This document shows, in pieces, positions 8,963-17,666 of a stretch of DNA of 64,000 bases. This DNA comes from an uncultured Bacillota bacterium. GTDB lineage: Bacteria; Bacillota; Clostridia; Lachnospirales; Lachnospiraceae. A program made the translations under genes and the position numbers. Location: contig CASEXH010000020.1 of the NCBI GenBank assembly GCA_949291945.1, positions 1 through 64,000 of the forward strand, read 5' to 3'. A model generated the notes under the pieces. That model had not been told where the DNA came from. It worked only from the letters and a program-made list of their open reading frames with translations, and ran no database searches. Position 1 is the stretch's first letter. The number at the start of each line of letters is the position of its first letter.

Positions 8963-9727
8963 TTACAAAAAGAAAGAAGACCATGCGATACAGATCCCCA
9001 TAAGGATCGGCTGATGCAGAACATATACCCAGATAGTCTTCTTTCCTATAGACGACAACAGCGGAATCCGAATGCTTAAAAAGCGTCGGATTCCTTTGCT
9101 TTTCATAATCAAAGAATACAAAAACCATCCTGTCCAGTACATGAAGATCCATGGCAGTATGGGAAAGTAATCGCTGGAATAAAAGCCCGGTTCCGGAAAT
9201 CCAAAAATTGTGAGAACACCAGAGTACAATGCATCCAGAAGACGCAGAATTTCTCCCCCTATCTGCAGATAGCCGCTCTGTATATGATAAGTCAGGGCAA
9301 ACAATATCAGACAGATTCCGGCTCCCAAAAGGGGCGGGATCTTTTCTCCTAATTTGGAAAAAGGGATGGTCAGCAATACGCCGCAGCCGATGAAATTCAG
9401 GATACCGAAAAAGATCACTTCATTGGGAATGACCAGCCAGGTCACCGCAGTGATCAGCAGGCCTAAGCCATTAAGGAACAGGCCTCGCTTCAGGTTTCCG
9501 GCTTTTCCAAAACGCCAGGAAAAACCTGAGATCAGGATAAAGCTCCAGCAGATCCCCTGCTGCCAGCAAAAAGCGGCAGGTGAACCCAGCCAGTCAGGGT
9601 TCTGCCCGTATATCACGAAAACATCATAAGAAAAATGATAGAGGACCATATTGATCAGGGCCAGACCCCGCAGAGCATCTACAAGATAATATCTTTCTTT
9701 TGATTTTTCAGATACAATTTCTGTCAT
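8963..9727 (-). CDS. DUF1624 (HGSNAT catalytic-like) membrane protein
   Basis: A membrane protein of 254 residues with about seven helices. The opening RYYLVDALRGLALINMVLYH and the following FILISGFSWRFG are typical of the DUF1624 / heparan-alpha-glucosaminide acetyltransferase-like family, thought to move acyl groups across membranes. A histidine (YH) sits in the first helix, as in the family. ATG 9727 with AAGGAG seven bases upstream is preferred to the GTG at 9730. Function here is unknown. The gene stands alone, downstream of the alpha-glucosidase and separated from it by a hairpin. Confidence 0.8.
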   Translation of the reverse strand: MTEIVSEKSKERYYLVDALRGLALINMVLYHFSYDVFVIYGQNPDWLGSPAAFCWQQGICWSFILISGFSWRFGKAGNLKRGLFLNGLGLLITAVTWLVIPNEVIFFGILNFIGCGVLLTIPFSKLGEKIPPLLGAGICLILFALTYHIQSGYLQIGGEILRLLDALYSGVLTIFGFPEPGFYSSDYFPILPWIFMYWTGWFLYSLIMKSKGIRRFLSIRIPLLSSIGKKTIWVYVLHQPILMGICIAWSSFFL

Positions 9728-9754
9728 CACATCACTCCTTATCTTTGGCAGAAA

Positions 9755-9789
9755 ATGGAGCCTTCCCGTTTACCACAGGTCAGCTCCAT
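9755..9789 (-). terminator. terminator after malL
   Basis: ATGGAGC (9755-9761) pairs with GCTCCAT (9783-9789). On the minus strand the stem is followed by TTTTCTG, a short T run, and lies just after the alpha-glucosidase stop. Confidence 0.5.
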
Positions 9790-9807
9790 CCTCTGTTTTT
9801 CATGTAT

Positions 9808-11469
9808 TTACCGGATATACACCGCTGCCTCCCAGGGAGCAAAAGTCCGGCTCTCCAATGGTTTCTTCGGATAGTTGCCGATGAGGAATTTTGCTTTTTC
9901 TTTCTCCCATTCTTCCGGCATTGCAAAAGCTGCTTCCTGGTCTGAGAAGTTCAATACCACAAACATTTTCTGATCCTGATAATTTCTCTCATAAATATAA
10001 AGCTGCCGGTTATCCGGCTCATACTCCTTAAAGTCTCCGTATACTGCAATAAGATTCTCTTTTCTCATACGGATCAGTTTCTGCATATAATGGAAGATAG
10101 AATCCTCATCTGCCAGAGATTCTTTTACATTAATCTCTTTATAATTGGGATTTACTTTCAGCCAGGGAGTTCCGGTAGTAAAGCCTCCATTCTCTTCATC
10201 ACTCCACTGCATAGGGGTTCTGGCATTGTCTCTTGCCCGGTATCGGATTCCGTCTAAAAGCTTCTCAGGATCTTCTCCTCCCTTGATGACCCTTTCTCTC
10301 CAGCAGTTGTGAATCTCCACATCATCATAGTCTTCAATGGAATCAAAATAAACATTGGTCATGCCGATTTCTTCTCCCTGATAGATATAAGGAGTTCCCT
10401 GCATGGTCATCAGCATGGTATAGAGGAGTTTCTGGCTCTCTTTTCGGTATTCCTTGTCATTTCCTCTTCTGGAAACGGTCCTCGGCTGGTCATGATTGGT
10501 CCAGTAAAGACTGTTCCATGCCTTTCCGTTCATGGCCACCTGCCATTTACTGAGGACTGCCTTTAATTCCGGCAGAGGCACCTTCCGGTAAGCCCATCTC
10601 TCCCCGTCCACCGTATCCAGATCATCATGCTCAAACTGGAATACCATGTTCAGCTCATGGCGATCCTTTCCTGCATATTTCAAGGCTTCTTCCAAGGGTA
10701 CGTCAGACATTTCCCCTACAGTCATAATATCGTATTTGGACAGGACCTCCCGGTTCATCTCATGGAAAAACTCGTGGATCCTGGGTCCGTTCTGATAATT
10801 TTCTGCTCCGATCCTTCCCTTTCTGGGAATTCCGTCAGGAAGTCCCGGAACCTTAGAGTAAAGGTTTGCCACGTCCATTCGGAATCCGTCGCAGCCCATA
10901 TCCAGCCAGAACTTCATCATATCGTAGATCTCATAGCGGACCTTCTCGTTTTCCCAGTTCAGATCTGGCTGCTTTCTAGTAAACAGATGGAGATAATACT
11001 GTCCTGTAGTCTCATCAAATTCCCAGGCAGGTCCGGAGAAATAGGAAGTCCAGTTATTTGGCTCCTTTCCGTCTTTTGGATCTCTCCAGATATAATAATC
11101 TCTGTAAGGGTTATCCTTGGACTTTCTGGACTCTACAAACCAGGGATGTTCATCTGATGTATGGTTTACCACCAGGTCCATGACCAGCTTCATATCTCTT
11201 TCATGAATACCGTCCAGCAGAGTTTTAAAATCCTCCATAGTACCGAATTCATCCATGATATCCTGATAATCGGAAATATCATAGCCATTGTCATCATTAG
11301 GGGATTTGTAGCAGGGAGACAGCCAGATCACATCAACGCCCAGTTCCTTCAGATAATCCAGCTTACTGATGATCCCGGGCAGATCTCCGATCCCGTCTCC
11401 GTTGGAATCCATAAAGCTGCGGGGGTAGATCTGATATACCACCGCCTCTTTCCACCATGCTCTTTCCAT
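9808..11469 (-). CDS. malL: alpha-glucosidase, GH13 (oligo-1,6-glucosidase type)
   Basis: A cytoplasmic GH13 glucosidase, 553 residues, the usual length of the oligo-1,6-glucosidase / alpha-glucosidase group. Typical features are the N-terminal WWKEAVVYQIYPRSFMDSNG, region I DLVVNHTSDEHPWF, region II GFRMDVANLY with the nucleophile aspartate, region III TVGEMSDV with the acid/base glutamate, and region IV YWTNHDQPR. It would cut short alpha-1,6 or alpha-1,4 gluco-oligosaccharides taken up by the cell. It lies 18 bp downstream of alaX on the same strand. No sugar transporter or regulator is next to it. Confidence 0.93.
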   Translation of the reverse strand: MERAWWKEAVVYQIYPRSFMDSNGDGIGDLPGIISKLDYLKELGVDVIWLSPCYKSPNDDNGYDISDYQDIMDEFGTMEDFKTLLDGIHERDMKLVMDLVVNHTSDEHPWFVESRKSKDNPYRDYYIWRDPKDGKEPNNWTSYFSGPAWEFDETTGQYYLHLFTRKQPDLNWENEKVRYEIYDMMKFWLDMGCDGFRMDVANLYSKVPGLPDGIPRKGRIGAENYQNGPRIHEFFHEMNREVLSKYDIMTVGEMSDVPLEEALKYAGKDRHELNMVFQFEHDDLDTVDGERWAYRKVPLPELKAVLSKWQVAMNGKAWNSLYWTNHDQPRTVSRRGNDKEYRKESQKLLYTMLMTMQGTPYIYQGEEIGMTNVYFDSIEDYDDVEIHNCWRERVIKGGEDPEKLLDGIRYRARDNARTPMQWSDEENGGFTTGTPWLKVNPNYKEINVKESLADEDSIFHYMQKLIRMRKENLIAVYGDFKEYEPDNRQLYIYERNYQDQKMFVVLNFSDQEAAFAMPEEWEKEKAKFLIGNYPKKPLESRTFAPWEAAVYIR

Positions 11470-11487
11470 AGTGTTGTACCTCCGTTT

Positions 11488-12669
11488 TCATAAATGTAAT
11501 ATAAACTCTTTGAGTGCCTGCTCTTTTCCATTCAGAGACCCCTGGATCATAGGGGGCCGTCCGCCGCCCTTTCCCTGGAAACGGGCGTTCAGCTTCTTTC
11601 CTGCATCCTGTATATCCCGGGATCTGCTCCCCAGCACATACTGATAGCCTTCCTCATCATTTCCCACAAAAACTCCGGCATAGCCTTCTGTCATATCCAT
11701 GGCCGCATTTACAAAATTTCTTCTAGCTGCTGTATCCAGCTCTTCTACAAAAAGAAGGATACTTTTTCCCGGATCTGTCTTGGCCTTGTTACCGGCCTCT
11801 TCCAGGCAAAGCTCCACATACCGCTGCTGAAGGTTTTTGATTTTTTCCTTCTGACGATTTACTTCCTGCCCCAGACGTTCCACTGCCTGGGCGGTGTCCT
11901 CCTGTTTTGCGGAAAGAAGATTGGAAATCTTTACCACATTTCTCTCTTTCATCCGGTAATCCGAAAGTGCCCGGAATCCGCAGAGCATAGACACACGCAT
12001 ACCCCCTTTATAATGGATAGCGCCGACGATCTTGATCAGTCCTATGCTTCCCGTTTCCTTTACATGGGGCGCACAGCAGGCGCAGCTGTCATATCCGGGG
12101 ATCTGAACAATCCGCACCTGACCTTCGATCTCGATCTTGCTTCTATATGTAATATTTTTCAGTTCTTCTTCACTGGGATACAGAACTACTACAGGGATAT
12201 TTTCCGCTACCGCCTGGTTGGCTTCCATCTCAATCTGTTCCAGATCCTCCTGGGTGAGAATTCCGTCATAGTCCATGGTAACTTCCTCTGTTCCCAGATG
12301 AAAACCTACGTTATGATATCCAAAATGCCGGTTTACCAACCCGGATATAATATGCTCTCCCGTGTGCTGCTGCATTTTGGAAAACCGTTCCTCAAAATCC
12401 AGTTTTCCCTTGATTTCCTCCCCCGCTTTTACAGGAGAAGTAATATAGTGAAAAACGATTCCGTCTTTTTCCTGAACATCTGTCACAGGGATCTCCCTGC
12501 CGTCTTCTGTATAGAAAAAGCCGGTGTCAGCGCTTTGTCCTCCTCCTTCGGGGAAAAAGGCAGTTCTCGTAAGAACTGCCTGATAGCTTCCCTTGCATTC
12601 GGTACAGGACAATACCCTGGCCTGAAATTCCCTTGTATAACTATCTTTATAAAAAAGTTTTTCTGTCAT
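11488..12669 (-). CDS. alaX: alanyl-tRNA editing protein (AlaX-like, with DHHA1-type C-terminus)
   Basis: A free-standing editing hydrolase that removes serine or glycine mischarged on tRNA-Ala. An N-terminal beta-barrel is followed by the editing domain with zinc-ligand motifs QQHTGEHIISG (HxxxH, about residues 97-101) and SCACCAPHV (CxxxH, about 196-200). A coiled coil (residues about 250-290, QEVNRQKEKIKNLQQRYVEL) and a DHHA1-like C-terminal domain ending in GKGGGRPPMIQGS follow. At 393 residues it is the long AlaX form. Its start overlaps the hom stop by four bases. Confidence 0.9.
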   Translation of the reverse strand: MTEKLFYKDSYTREFQARVLSCTECKGSYQAVLTRTAFFPEGGGQSADTGFFYTEDGREIPVTDVQEKDGIVFHYITSPVKAGEEIKGKLDFEERFSKMQQHTGEHIISGLVNRHFGYHNVGFHLGTEEVTMDYDGILTQEDLEQIEMEANQAVAENIPVVVLYPSEEELKNITYRSKIEIEGQVRIVQIPGYDSCACCAPHVKETGSIGLIKIVGAIHYKGGMRVSMLCGFRALSDYRMKERNVVKISNLLSAKQEDTAQAVERLGQEVNRQKEKIKNLQQRYVELCLEEAGNKAKTDPGKSILLFVEELDTAARRNFVNAAMDMTEGYAGVFVGNDEEGYQYVLGSRSRDIQDAGKKLNARFQGKGGGRPPMIQGSLNGKEQALKEFILHL

Positions 12670-13964
12670 CTTTCGCCTCCGTATACCCGGATCACAGAGG
12701 ATACTTTATGTACCGCATTCAGTCCCTCAACGATCATCATGGCGTCGTTAAAGTTTCCTTCCCTTACCTTGGAGGTCACTACTACGATCTCTGCCAGATC
12801 CCCGTCTTTGTGCTTCTGGATCATCTGGGCAATGCTCACATTATTATTTCCCAGCACACTGGCAATCCCCGCAAGAACCCCAGGGCGGTCGTCTACATGA
12901 AGCCGGAGGAAAAAGCGGCTTTCAATATCCTCCGCTTCTTTCACAGGGATATTCTTATAGCAGGTGCAGCTGATCCTTCCTGTACAGTGAAAGAGGATAT
13001 TCCGCACAATGTCAAATACATCTCCCACTATGGCGCTGGCCGTGGGCATCTCCCCGGCGCCTCTTCCGTAGAACATGGCGTCTCCTACAGCGTCGCCTTT
13101 CACGAAAACTGCATTATAAGAGTCGTTTACCGTAGCCAGAGGGTGGTCCTGGGGAACCAGCATAGGCTGAACCCGCACCTCAATGCCGGAGTCTGCATTT
13201 CTGGCCAGGCCCATAAGCTTGATCACACAGCCAAGCTCCCTGGCATAACGGATGTCTTTTGCGGAAATATGGGTAATCCCCTCTGTGATTACATCTTCAA
13301 AAGTTACTCTGGAATTAAAAGCAATGGAAGCCAGGATGGCCATTTTCCTTCCTGCATCCAGTCCCTGAATATCGGCAGTGGGATCTGCCTCTGCGTAGCC
13401 CAGTCTGGTAGCCAAAGCCAGGGCTTCTGCAAATTCCATTCCTTCCTGGGTCATTTTCGTAAGGATAAAATTGGTAGTACCGTTGACAATGCCTACCACT
13501 TCTGACAGATGGTTGCCCGCCAGACACTGTTTCAGAGGCCGAATAATAGGGATTCCTCCGGCCACCGCCGCCTCAAATAAAAAGTCCCGGCCATTTTCAG
13601 CCGCACAGTCCAACACTTCCTGCCCATGAGAAGCTACCAGGTCTTTATTGGCTGTCACCACATGTTTTCCGGCCTTTAAAGCCTCCAGCATATAAGTCTT
13701 AGCCGGTTCAATGCCGCCCATAACTTCTACTACAATCTCAATAGAGTCATCCTCCAGGATTTCTTTCCAATTATTGGTCAAAAGCTCCGGCTCTTCGATC
13801 TTCGCCGCTGCTTTTTTCAGATTCCGGACCAGGATCTTCCTGATCTCCACCCGGGCTCCGATCTTATCTTCCATGTCATCCTGCTGCATTTTCAGGACCT
13901 TATACACGCCGGTCCCTACGGTTCCAAGACCCAGAAGGGCCACATTAATCACTTTTCTGCTCAT
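12666..13964 (-). CDS. hom: homoserine dehydrogenase
   Basis: NAD(P)-dependent reduction of aspartate semialdehyde to homoserine, the branch point to threonine and methionine. 432 residues: an N-terminal Rossmann motif (ALLGLGTVGTGVY), the catalytic-domain NGTTNFILTKM and GLDAGRKMAILAS motifs, and a C-terminal ACT domain (about residues 350-425, HVDDRPGVLAGIASVL), the usual site of threonine feedback control. It overlaps the PHP gene by 20 bases and alaX by four, so the three are one operon. Confidence 0.96.
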   Translation of the reverse strand: MSRKVINVALLGLGTVGTGVYKVLKMQQDDMEDKIGARVEIRKILVRNLKKAAAKIEEPELLTNNWKEILEDDSIEIVVEVMGGIEPAKTYMLEALKAGKHVVTANKDLVASHGQEVLDCAAENGRDFLFEAAVAGGIPIIRPLKQCLAGNHLSEVVGIVNGTTNFILTKMTQEGMEFAEALALATRLGYAEADPTADIQGLDAGRKMAILASIAFNSRVTFEDVITEGITHISAKDIRYARELGCVIKLMGLARNADSGIEVRVQPMLVPQDHPLATVNDSYNAVFVKGDAVGDAMFYGRGAGEMPTASAIVGDVFDIVRNILFHCTGRISCTCYKNIPVKEAEDIESRFFLRLHVDDRPGVLAGIASVLGNNNVSIAQMIQKHKDGDLAEIVVVTSKVREGNFNDAMMIVEGLNAVHKVSSVIRVYGGER

Positions 13965-14769
13965 TCTTTTCTTCCTTTTTTACTTCTACTCTTTCTACAT
14001 ATCCCTTCTTCAGCTTATTGCTCCTGCTCAGGGCTTTGCTCCAGCCGCCTACTTTGTTATATACCCAGAAAGAACGGGAAAAAAGTCCCTTTGCTTTCCC
14101 CATTTTTTCTTTGGTGGTATTTGTATAAATGGATCCGCCACACTCCATGGGCGTTCCTTTCATAATGTGTGCGATTAAATCTGATTCACAGGTCACATCA
14201 TCCGGGATCTCTGTGTAGGCCAGGCCGATACAGTCTGACTTATGGGCGTCGCTTCCTCCTGTCCCCGGAAGTCCATACTGTTTGGCTATGGCCTTGGCTC
14301 TGTCATTAACTTCCTGAGGTTCACAGGCATTAAAGATTTCCATAAAGTCAAATTCTTTCAGGATATCCGGATTCCGCTGATAAGCCTTGGCATTCATAAA
14401 GCTCATATATTTTTCTCCGCAGGGATGGGCCGGTCCCAGAATTCCTCCATAATTGTGGACAATAGGGATCAGCATCTGCACCGGAATTCCCCGAAGCTCC
14501 AGGAGACGGAGCTTTATGGTCTCCGGCATGATCACCAGGATATGGCCTGCGTCCAGGGTGTCATACTCGATCCCTTTCAGCACCAGAAAATCCTGATACT
14601 TATCCCCTTTGATATTTTTCTTCCAATGGCGGTATCCCCCATAAGAATCATGGTCTGTCACCAGCATGCCGCCGAATCCCTGATTCCGCAGCATACGGAT
14701 ATACTGTTCAATAGGTACTTTTCCATCCGGGGATCCTTCCCGTGTATGGCAATGCATATCAATCTTCAC
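13945..14769 (-). CDS. PHP domain metal-dependent phosphoesterase
   Basis: A 274-residue PHP-domain protein. The metal motif is DMHCHTREGSPDG at the N-terminus, TDHDSYGG lies near residue 39, GPAHPCGEK near 120 and the GGSDAHKSDCIG motif near 172. PHP enzymes hydrolyse phosphoesters; small stand-alone members act on nucleotide or histidinol-phosphate-like substrates, and the substrate here is not evident. The C-terminus is basic and lysine-rich. It is the first gene of the PHP-hom-alaX unit. Confidence 0.85.
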   Translation of the reverse strand: MKIDMHCHTREGSPDGKVPIEQYIRMLRNQGFGGMLVTDHDSYGGYRHWKKNIKGDKYQDFLVLKGIEYDTLDAGHILVIMPETIKLRLLELRGIPVQMLIPIVHNYGGILGPAHPCGEKYMSFMNAKAYQRNPDILKEFDFMEIFNACEPQEVNDRAKAIAKQYGLPGTGGSDAHKSDCIGLAYTEIPDDVTCESDLIAHIMKGTPMECGGSIYTNTTKEKMGKAKGLFSRSFWVYNKVGGWSKALSRSNKLKKGYVERVEVKKEEKNEQKSD

Positions 14770-14812
14770 GACAACCTCTCCTTTCCTGATCAGATACTCA
14801 GAAAATGTCTGG

Positions 14813-15598
14813 CTACTCGCCGAACCGCTGTCTCAGTCCCTGGATCTTTTCTTTTGGGATGATCAGATTAAATCCCTGGGGATTGATGATAACCCCTTTT
14901 GCCACAGGGATCAGCACTTTTTCCAGATTGTCAAAACCTACCAGCAGAGCCTGAAGTTTCTGCTCTTTATTGAACTTCCGAAATTCTTCTGCATCTGTAA
15001 ATAAAGGCTGATAGATGTCTCCCTGGTTATTTTTAATATAGGGCACCTGGACATTTTTCGGATCCTGCCCCTGCTCCGGTCTCTGTACCGCCATCAGATA
15101 TCTGCTCTTTACAGCATTTGCGGCAACCTCTTCCTCCAGTTCCGGAAGATTCTGTTTTTCTTCATTTGCCCCTCCTCTGCGCAGCTCCTGCATAAAATAA
15201 ATGCCGGATAACTGAAGCTGGGGATTAAATAAAGGCTGTTTTTCCTTAGGCAGAGAAGAAAAATCCGGTTTCTTTACGATTTCCTCCAGATCCAGTTCTG
15301 TCCCTTCCTGGTCCTTTTCGTAGAATACTACAGCGTTTACCCCCAGAGTATACAAAGTGGTATAAAAGCTTAAATAGCTTTTATTTTCAACTTTAATAGC
15401 GGCCACAGGATTTTTCTTATCTGTAAGAGGTTTCACAACTTTTTCCAAATCCTCTTTACTCTCAAATACCCATACCTGGTCATTAAAGCTTTCCGGATCA
15501 CAGATCACATAGGGCAGCCTGGTAGCCCTGGAGAGAATGGTATAAACCTCTCCCAGAGTCTGTATTTTTCTGATCAGTTCTTTTCTGTTATTATCCAT
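14813..15598 (-). CDS. SseB-like domain protein
   Basis: A 261-residue cytoplasmic protein with the N-terminal fold of the SseB family (ALKVENKSYLSFYTTLYTLGVNAVVFYEK-like region, residues about 70-98) and a second similar segment near the C-terminus (YQPLFTDAEEFRKF, then IINPQGFNLIIPKEKI). This arrangement is common in Firmicutes proteins of unknown role, sometimes linked with enhanced serine sensitivity. No catalytic motif is seen. Confidence 0.7.
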   Translation of the reverse strand: MDNNRKELIRKIQTLGEVYTILSRATRLPYVICDPESFNDQVWVFESKEDLEKVVKPLTDKKNPVAAIKVENKSYLSFYTTLYTLGVNAVVFYEKDQEGTELDLEEIVKKPDFSSLPKEKQPLFNPQLQLSGIYFMQELRRGGANEEKQNLPELEEEVAANAVKSRYLMAVQRPEQGQDPKNVQVPYIKNNQGDIYQPLFTDAEEFRKFNKEQKLQALLVGFDNLEKVLIPVAKGVIINPQGFNLIIPKEKIQGLRQRFGE

Positions 15599-15671
15599 TT
15601 TGTTTCTCCTAATATGTTCATCTTTCTTACGTGTTTAGTATACACCTTTTTCCGTTATTTGTCCCCGGAAA

Positions 15672-16211
15672 TCAGGAAAAAAACAGCAGACTGAAAAAGG
15701 CCACTTCCCCCTGGCACCAGTAGGGCATGCCGCATTCTTCGGCCAGCTTATCCACCTGGATACAATATGCCGAAAGGCAGGATGCCACTCTTTTCGGAAA
15801 GCGGCAGGGTTTTCCTTCCTTTTTTTCGCAGCCTTCACAGATCTGACAGGGGCCTGCCATGGCCGGCAGAAAGTCTTCCAGCTTGCCGGAAAGCTGATCG
15901 ATCAGTCCCCAGGTCATCTGATTATGACGGTGCTTGATGGCCCGGGTCTCCTGCTCATCTGTGATATCTTTTACAGGAGTCACCGTCTGGAGTACCAGCA
16001 CCTGCTTAAATTTTCTGGTCTTCTCTTCCATTTCCTCAGGAGTCCCGCATTCCGGGGGACATGAATAGTTATTCCCATAATTTCCACAATAATTTATCTC
16101 ACAGTACTTTCTCAGAGAATGATCAAACCGGATCTTCTCTGTAGAAAGTATCTCGTAATTGTCAAATCCAGCTTCTTTTGCTTCCTTTAGCAGTTCTTCT
16201 TCCTGTATCAT
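15672..16211 (-). CDS. DUF2284 metal-binding protein
   Basis: A 179-residue cysteine-rich protein. The clusters CEINYCGNYGNNYSCPPECG (about residues 37-56), CQICEGCEKKEGKPCRFP (about 122-139) and CLSAYCIQ are the pattern of DUF2284, a family predicted to bind metal, perhaps an iron-sulfur cluster. Function unknown. It stands upstream of the SseB-like gene on the same strand. Confidence 0.82.
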   Translation of the reverse strand: MIQEEELLKEAKEAGFDNYEILSTEKIRFDHSLRKYCEINYCGNYGNNYSCPPECGTPEEMEEKTRKFKQVLVLQTVTPVKDITDEQETRAIKHRHNQMTWGLIDQLSGKLEDFLPAMAGPCQICEGCEKKEGKPCRFPKRVASCLSAYCIQVDKLAEECGMPYWCQGEVAFFSLLFFS

Positions 16212-16312
16212 TTTCTGTTTCCTCCCTGAATTATTAATCTGCCGCCTGAATATATCAGAGCTGTCCCATCAGCATGTTCCCGGTCTTGATTAGCAGAACA
16301 GTTCTATAATAT

Positions 16313-17191
16313 TTATTGAGACAGTCCCACATGAAATCCGTATTCTACAGTTCCCTGATCCCACTGACCCTGTACCAGATATACGGAACCGGGCTGGGCG
16401 GTAAACTCCAGATTTCCCTTTCCATTTTTCGTCACTTCCACAGCTGTTCCCTCCGGGATCTGGTCAGTACTGTCCTGGTACTGTCCCAGAAGGGTGTCAT
16501 CCCAGACCAGAAGCTCTACACTCTCAGGTACTTCATCAAAGTACAGTTCCATGGTCATGGGCTCTGAAATTTTCTTTACTTCCACCGGCTCTGTCTGAAG
16601 GACGTGAGCCGCATCTGTAGTGACAGTCCTGCTCTCCCCGCTTTCATCTGTATATGTCCAGGTATAGCTGAGAGGGTCCGGGATCATCACTGTGGCATCT
16701 GCCAGTTCATCGGTATAGCACACATTCAGATAAGGCAGCTCTGAGGGATCCTTTTCTACAAAAAGCTCTTCCAGATAGTGTCCGTATTTATCAATATATT
16801 CCTGGTTGGACTGCTCTGTTCTTTCCATTTTTGTGATCCCATTGTACTGGGCAGGATAAGATTCGGCAATGACACCGTTTCCCCAGATGTTCAGCACATC
16901 TCCGCTGTTCAGATCTTCCTGGGTGATCTTTTCGCCATCCTCATCATAAAGTTCCCCCTCCGGTATGTTTCCATCAAAAGGGTATTCATCTGTTAAATTT
17001 ACAAAAATACTGTTTCCATCCTCTTTCTCTAAATAAACAGCCTTCAGGGCATAATCCCCCTGGATCTGGGTATCCTCCTGAGGCTCCTCTGAAGAAAATT
17101 GACTTCTCAGCATATTAGCCGCCGCTAAGATGACCAGGGTTACCAGCAGCACGCCAATGTAGACAATAGGGCTTGTATTATTATTTCTCAT
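16313..17191 (-). CDS. membrane-anchored extracytoplasmic protein of unknown function
   Basis: A 292-residue protein with one hydrophobic segment near the N-terminus (IVYIGVLLVTLVILAAANML, about residues 9-28), followed by an acidic extracytoplasmic part. ATG 17191 is chosen because AGGAGG stands just upstream; an earlier in-frame start would extend over the promoter. No family recognised. The residue pattern (VNLTDEYPFDGNIPEGELYDEDGEKI, near 70-95) suggests a beta-rich, OB-like domain, and the C-terminal part resembles a carbohydrate- or Ig-like sandwich. It is the first gene downstream of the 17.3-kb repeat array. A weak promoter-like TTGTGT-17-TATCCT lies in the short leader. Confidence 0.7.
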   Translation of the reverse strand: MRNNNTSPIVYIGVLLVTLVILAAANMLRSQFSSEEPQEDTQIQGDYALKAVYLEKEDGNSIFVNLTDEYPFDGNIPEGELYDEDGEKITQEDLNSGDVLNIWGNGVIAESYPAQYNGITKMERTEQSNQEYIDKYGHYLEELFVEKDPSELPYLNVCYTDELADATVMIPDPLSYTWTYTDESGESRTVTTDAAHVLQTEPVEVKKISEPMTMELYFDEVPESVELLVWDDTLLGQYQDSTDQIPEGTAVEVTKNGKGNLEFTAQPGSVYLVQGQWDQGTVEYGFHVGLSQ

Positions 17192-17343
17192 AAGACCTCC
17201 TACTTGTTTTCTGACTTTAAGGATACCATAATCTTCTGCCTGACACAACGGGGAGAATTCTCTTAAGAAAGCAGACACACATACAAAAATAAAAACAGCT
17301 AAATTTCTTAGATCCTAAATCCGGCTATATTTTTTAGGACAGA

Positions 17344-17590
17344 TACGGTTGATTTCCGATTTTTTGAATTTTAACCGTTCTTTCCAGGGCTACAGTACGG
17401 TCAAAAAACAGGTTTTCTAAATTTTAACCGTTCATTCCCAGGAAAAAATACGGTTAATTTTACGATATCCTCATTTTTAACCGTTCAACCGCCAAAAAAG
17501 AACGGTTTATATGACAAAAATCGGTTTATAACCGTACAGGGACCTCAGATCTAACGGTTAATATGAGAAAATTTCTAATCCAACCGTTTA
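17344..17590. repeat. five-unit 52-bp array of inverted ACGGT/ACCGT motifs
   Basis: ACGGT occurs at 17345, 17397, 17450, 17502 and 17554 (steps of 52, 53, 52, 52). AACCGT occurs at 17373, 17426, 17479, 17530 and 17582 (steps of 53, 53, 51, 52). Each unit thus has a divergent pair of motifs, 29-30 bp centre to centre, and 22-23 bp to the next unit. Sequence between motifs is AT-rich and poorly conserved, apart from a TTTTAACCGTTC core in the first three units. A period of about 52 bp equals five helical turns, so all motifs would face the same side of DNA. This suggests a protein-binding array. No coding frame is apparent. Confidence 0.8.
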
Positions 17591-17593
17591 TGG

Positions 17594-17631
17594 GCTATGA
17601 AAAAAACAGCCTCAAAAAAGAAGCTGTTTTT
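17594..17631 (-). terminator. terminator of the mesaconase operon
   Basis: AAAAACAGC (17602-17610) pairs with GCTGTTTTT (17623-17631). On the minus strand the stem ends in GCTGTTTTTTTC, a proper T run, 36 bp after the last gene of the histidine/glutamate cluster. It is symmetric enough to work in both directions. Confidence 0.8.
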
Positions 17632-17666
17632 ATCCTGACTTTTTATTATATAGAATCTTTGTTTTT

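Noticed and set aside
17344..17590. CRISPR array
   Set aside because: Only five-base motifs in alternating orientation are conserved. There is no repeat of 24-40 bp, and no cas gene is in the window.
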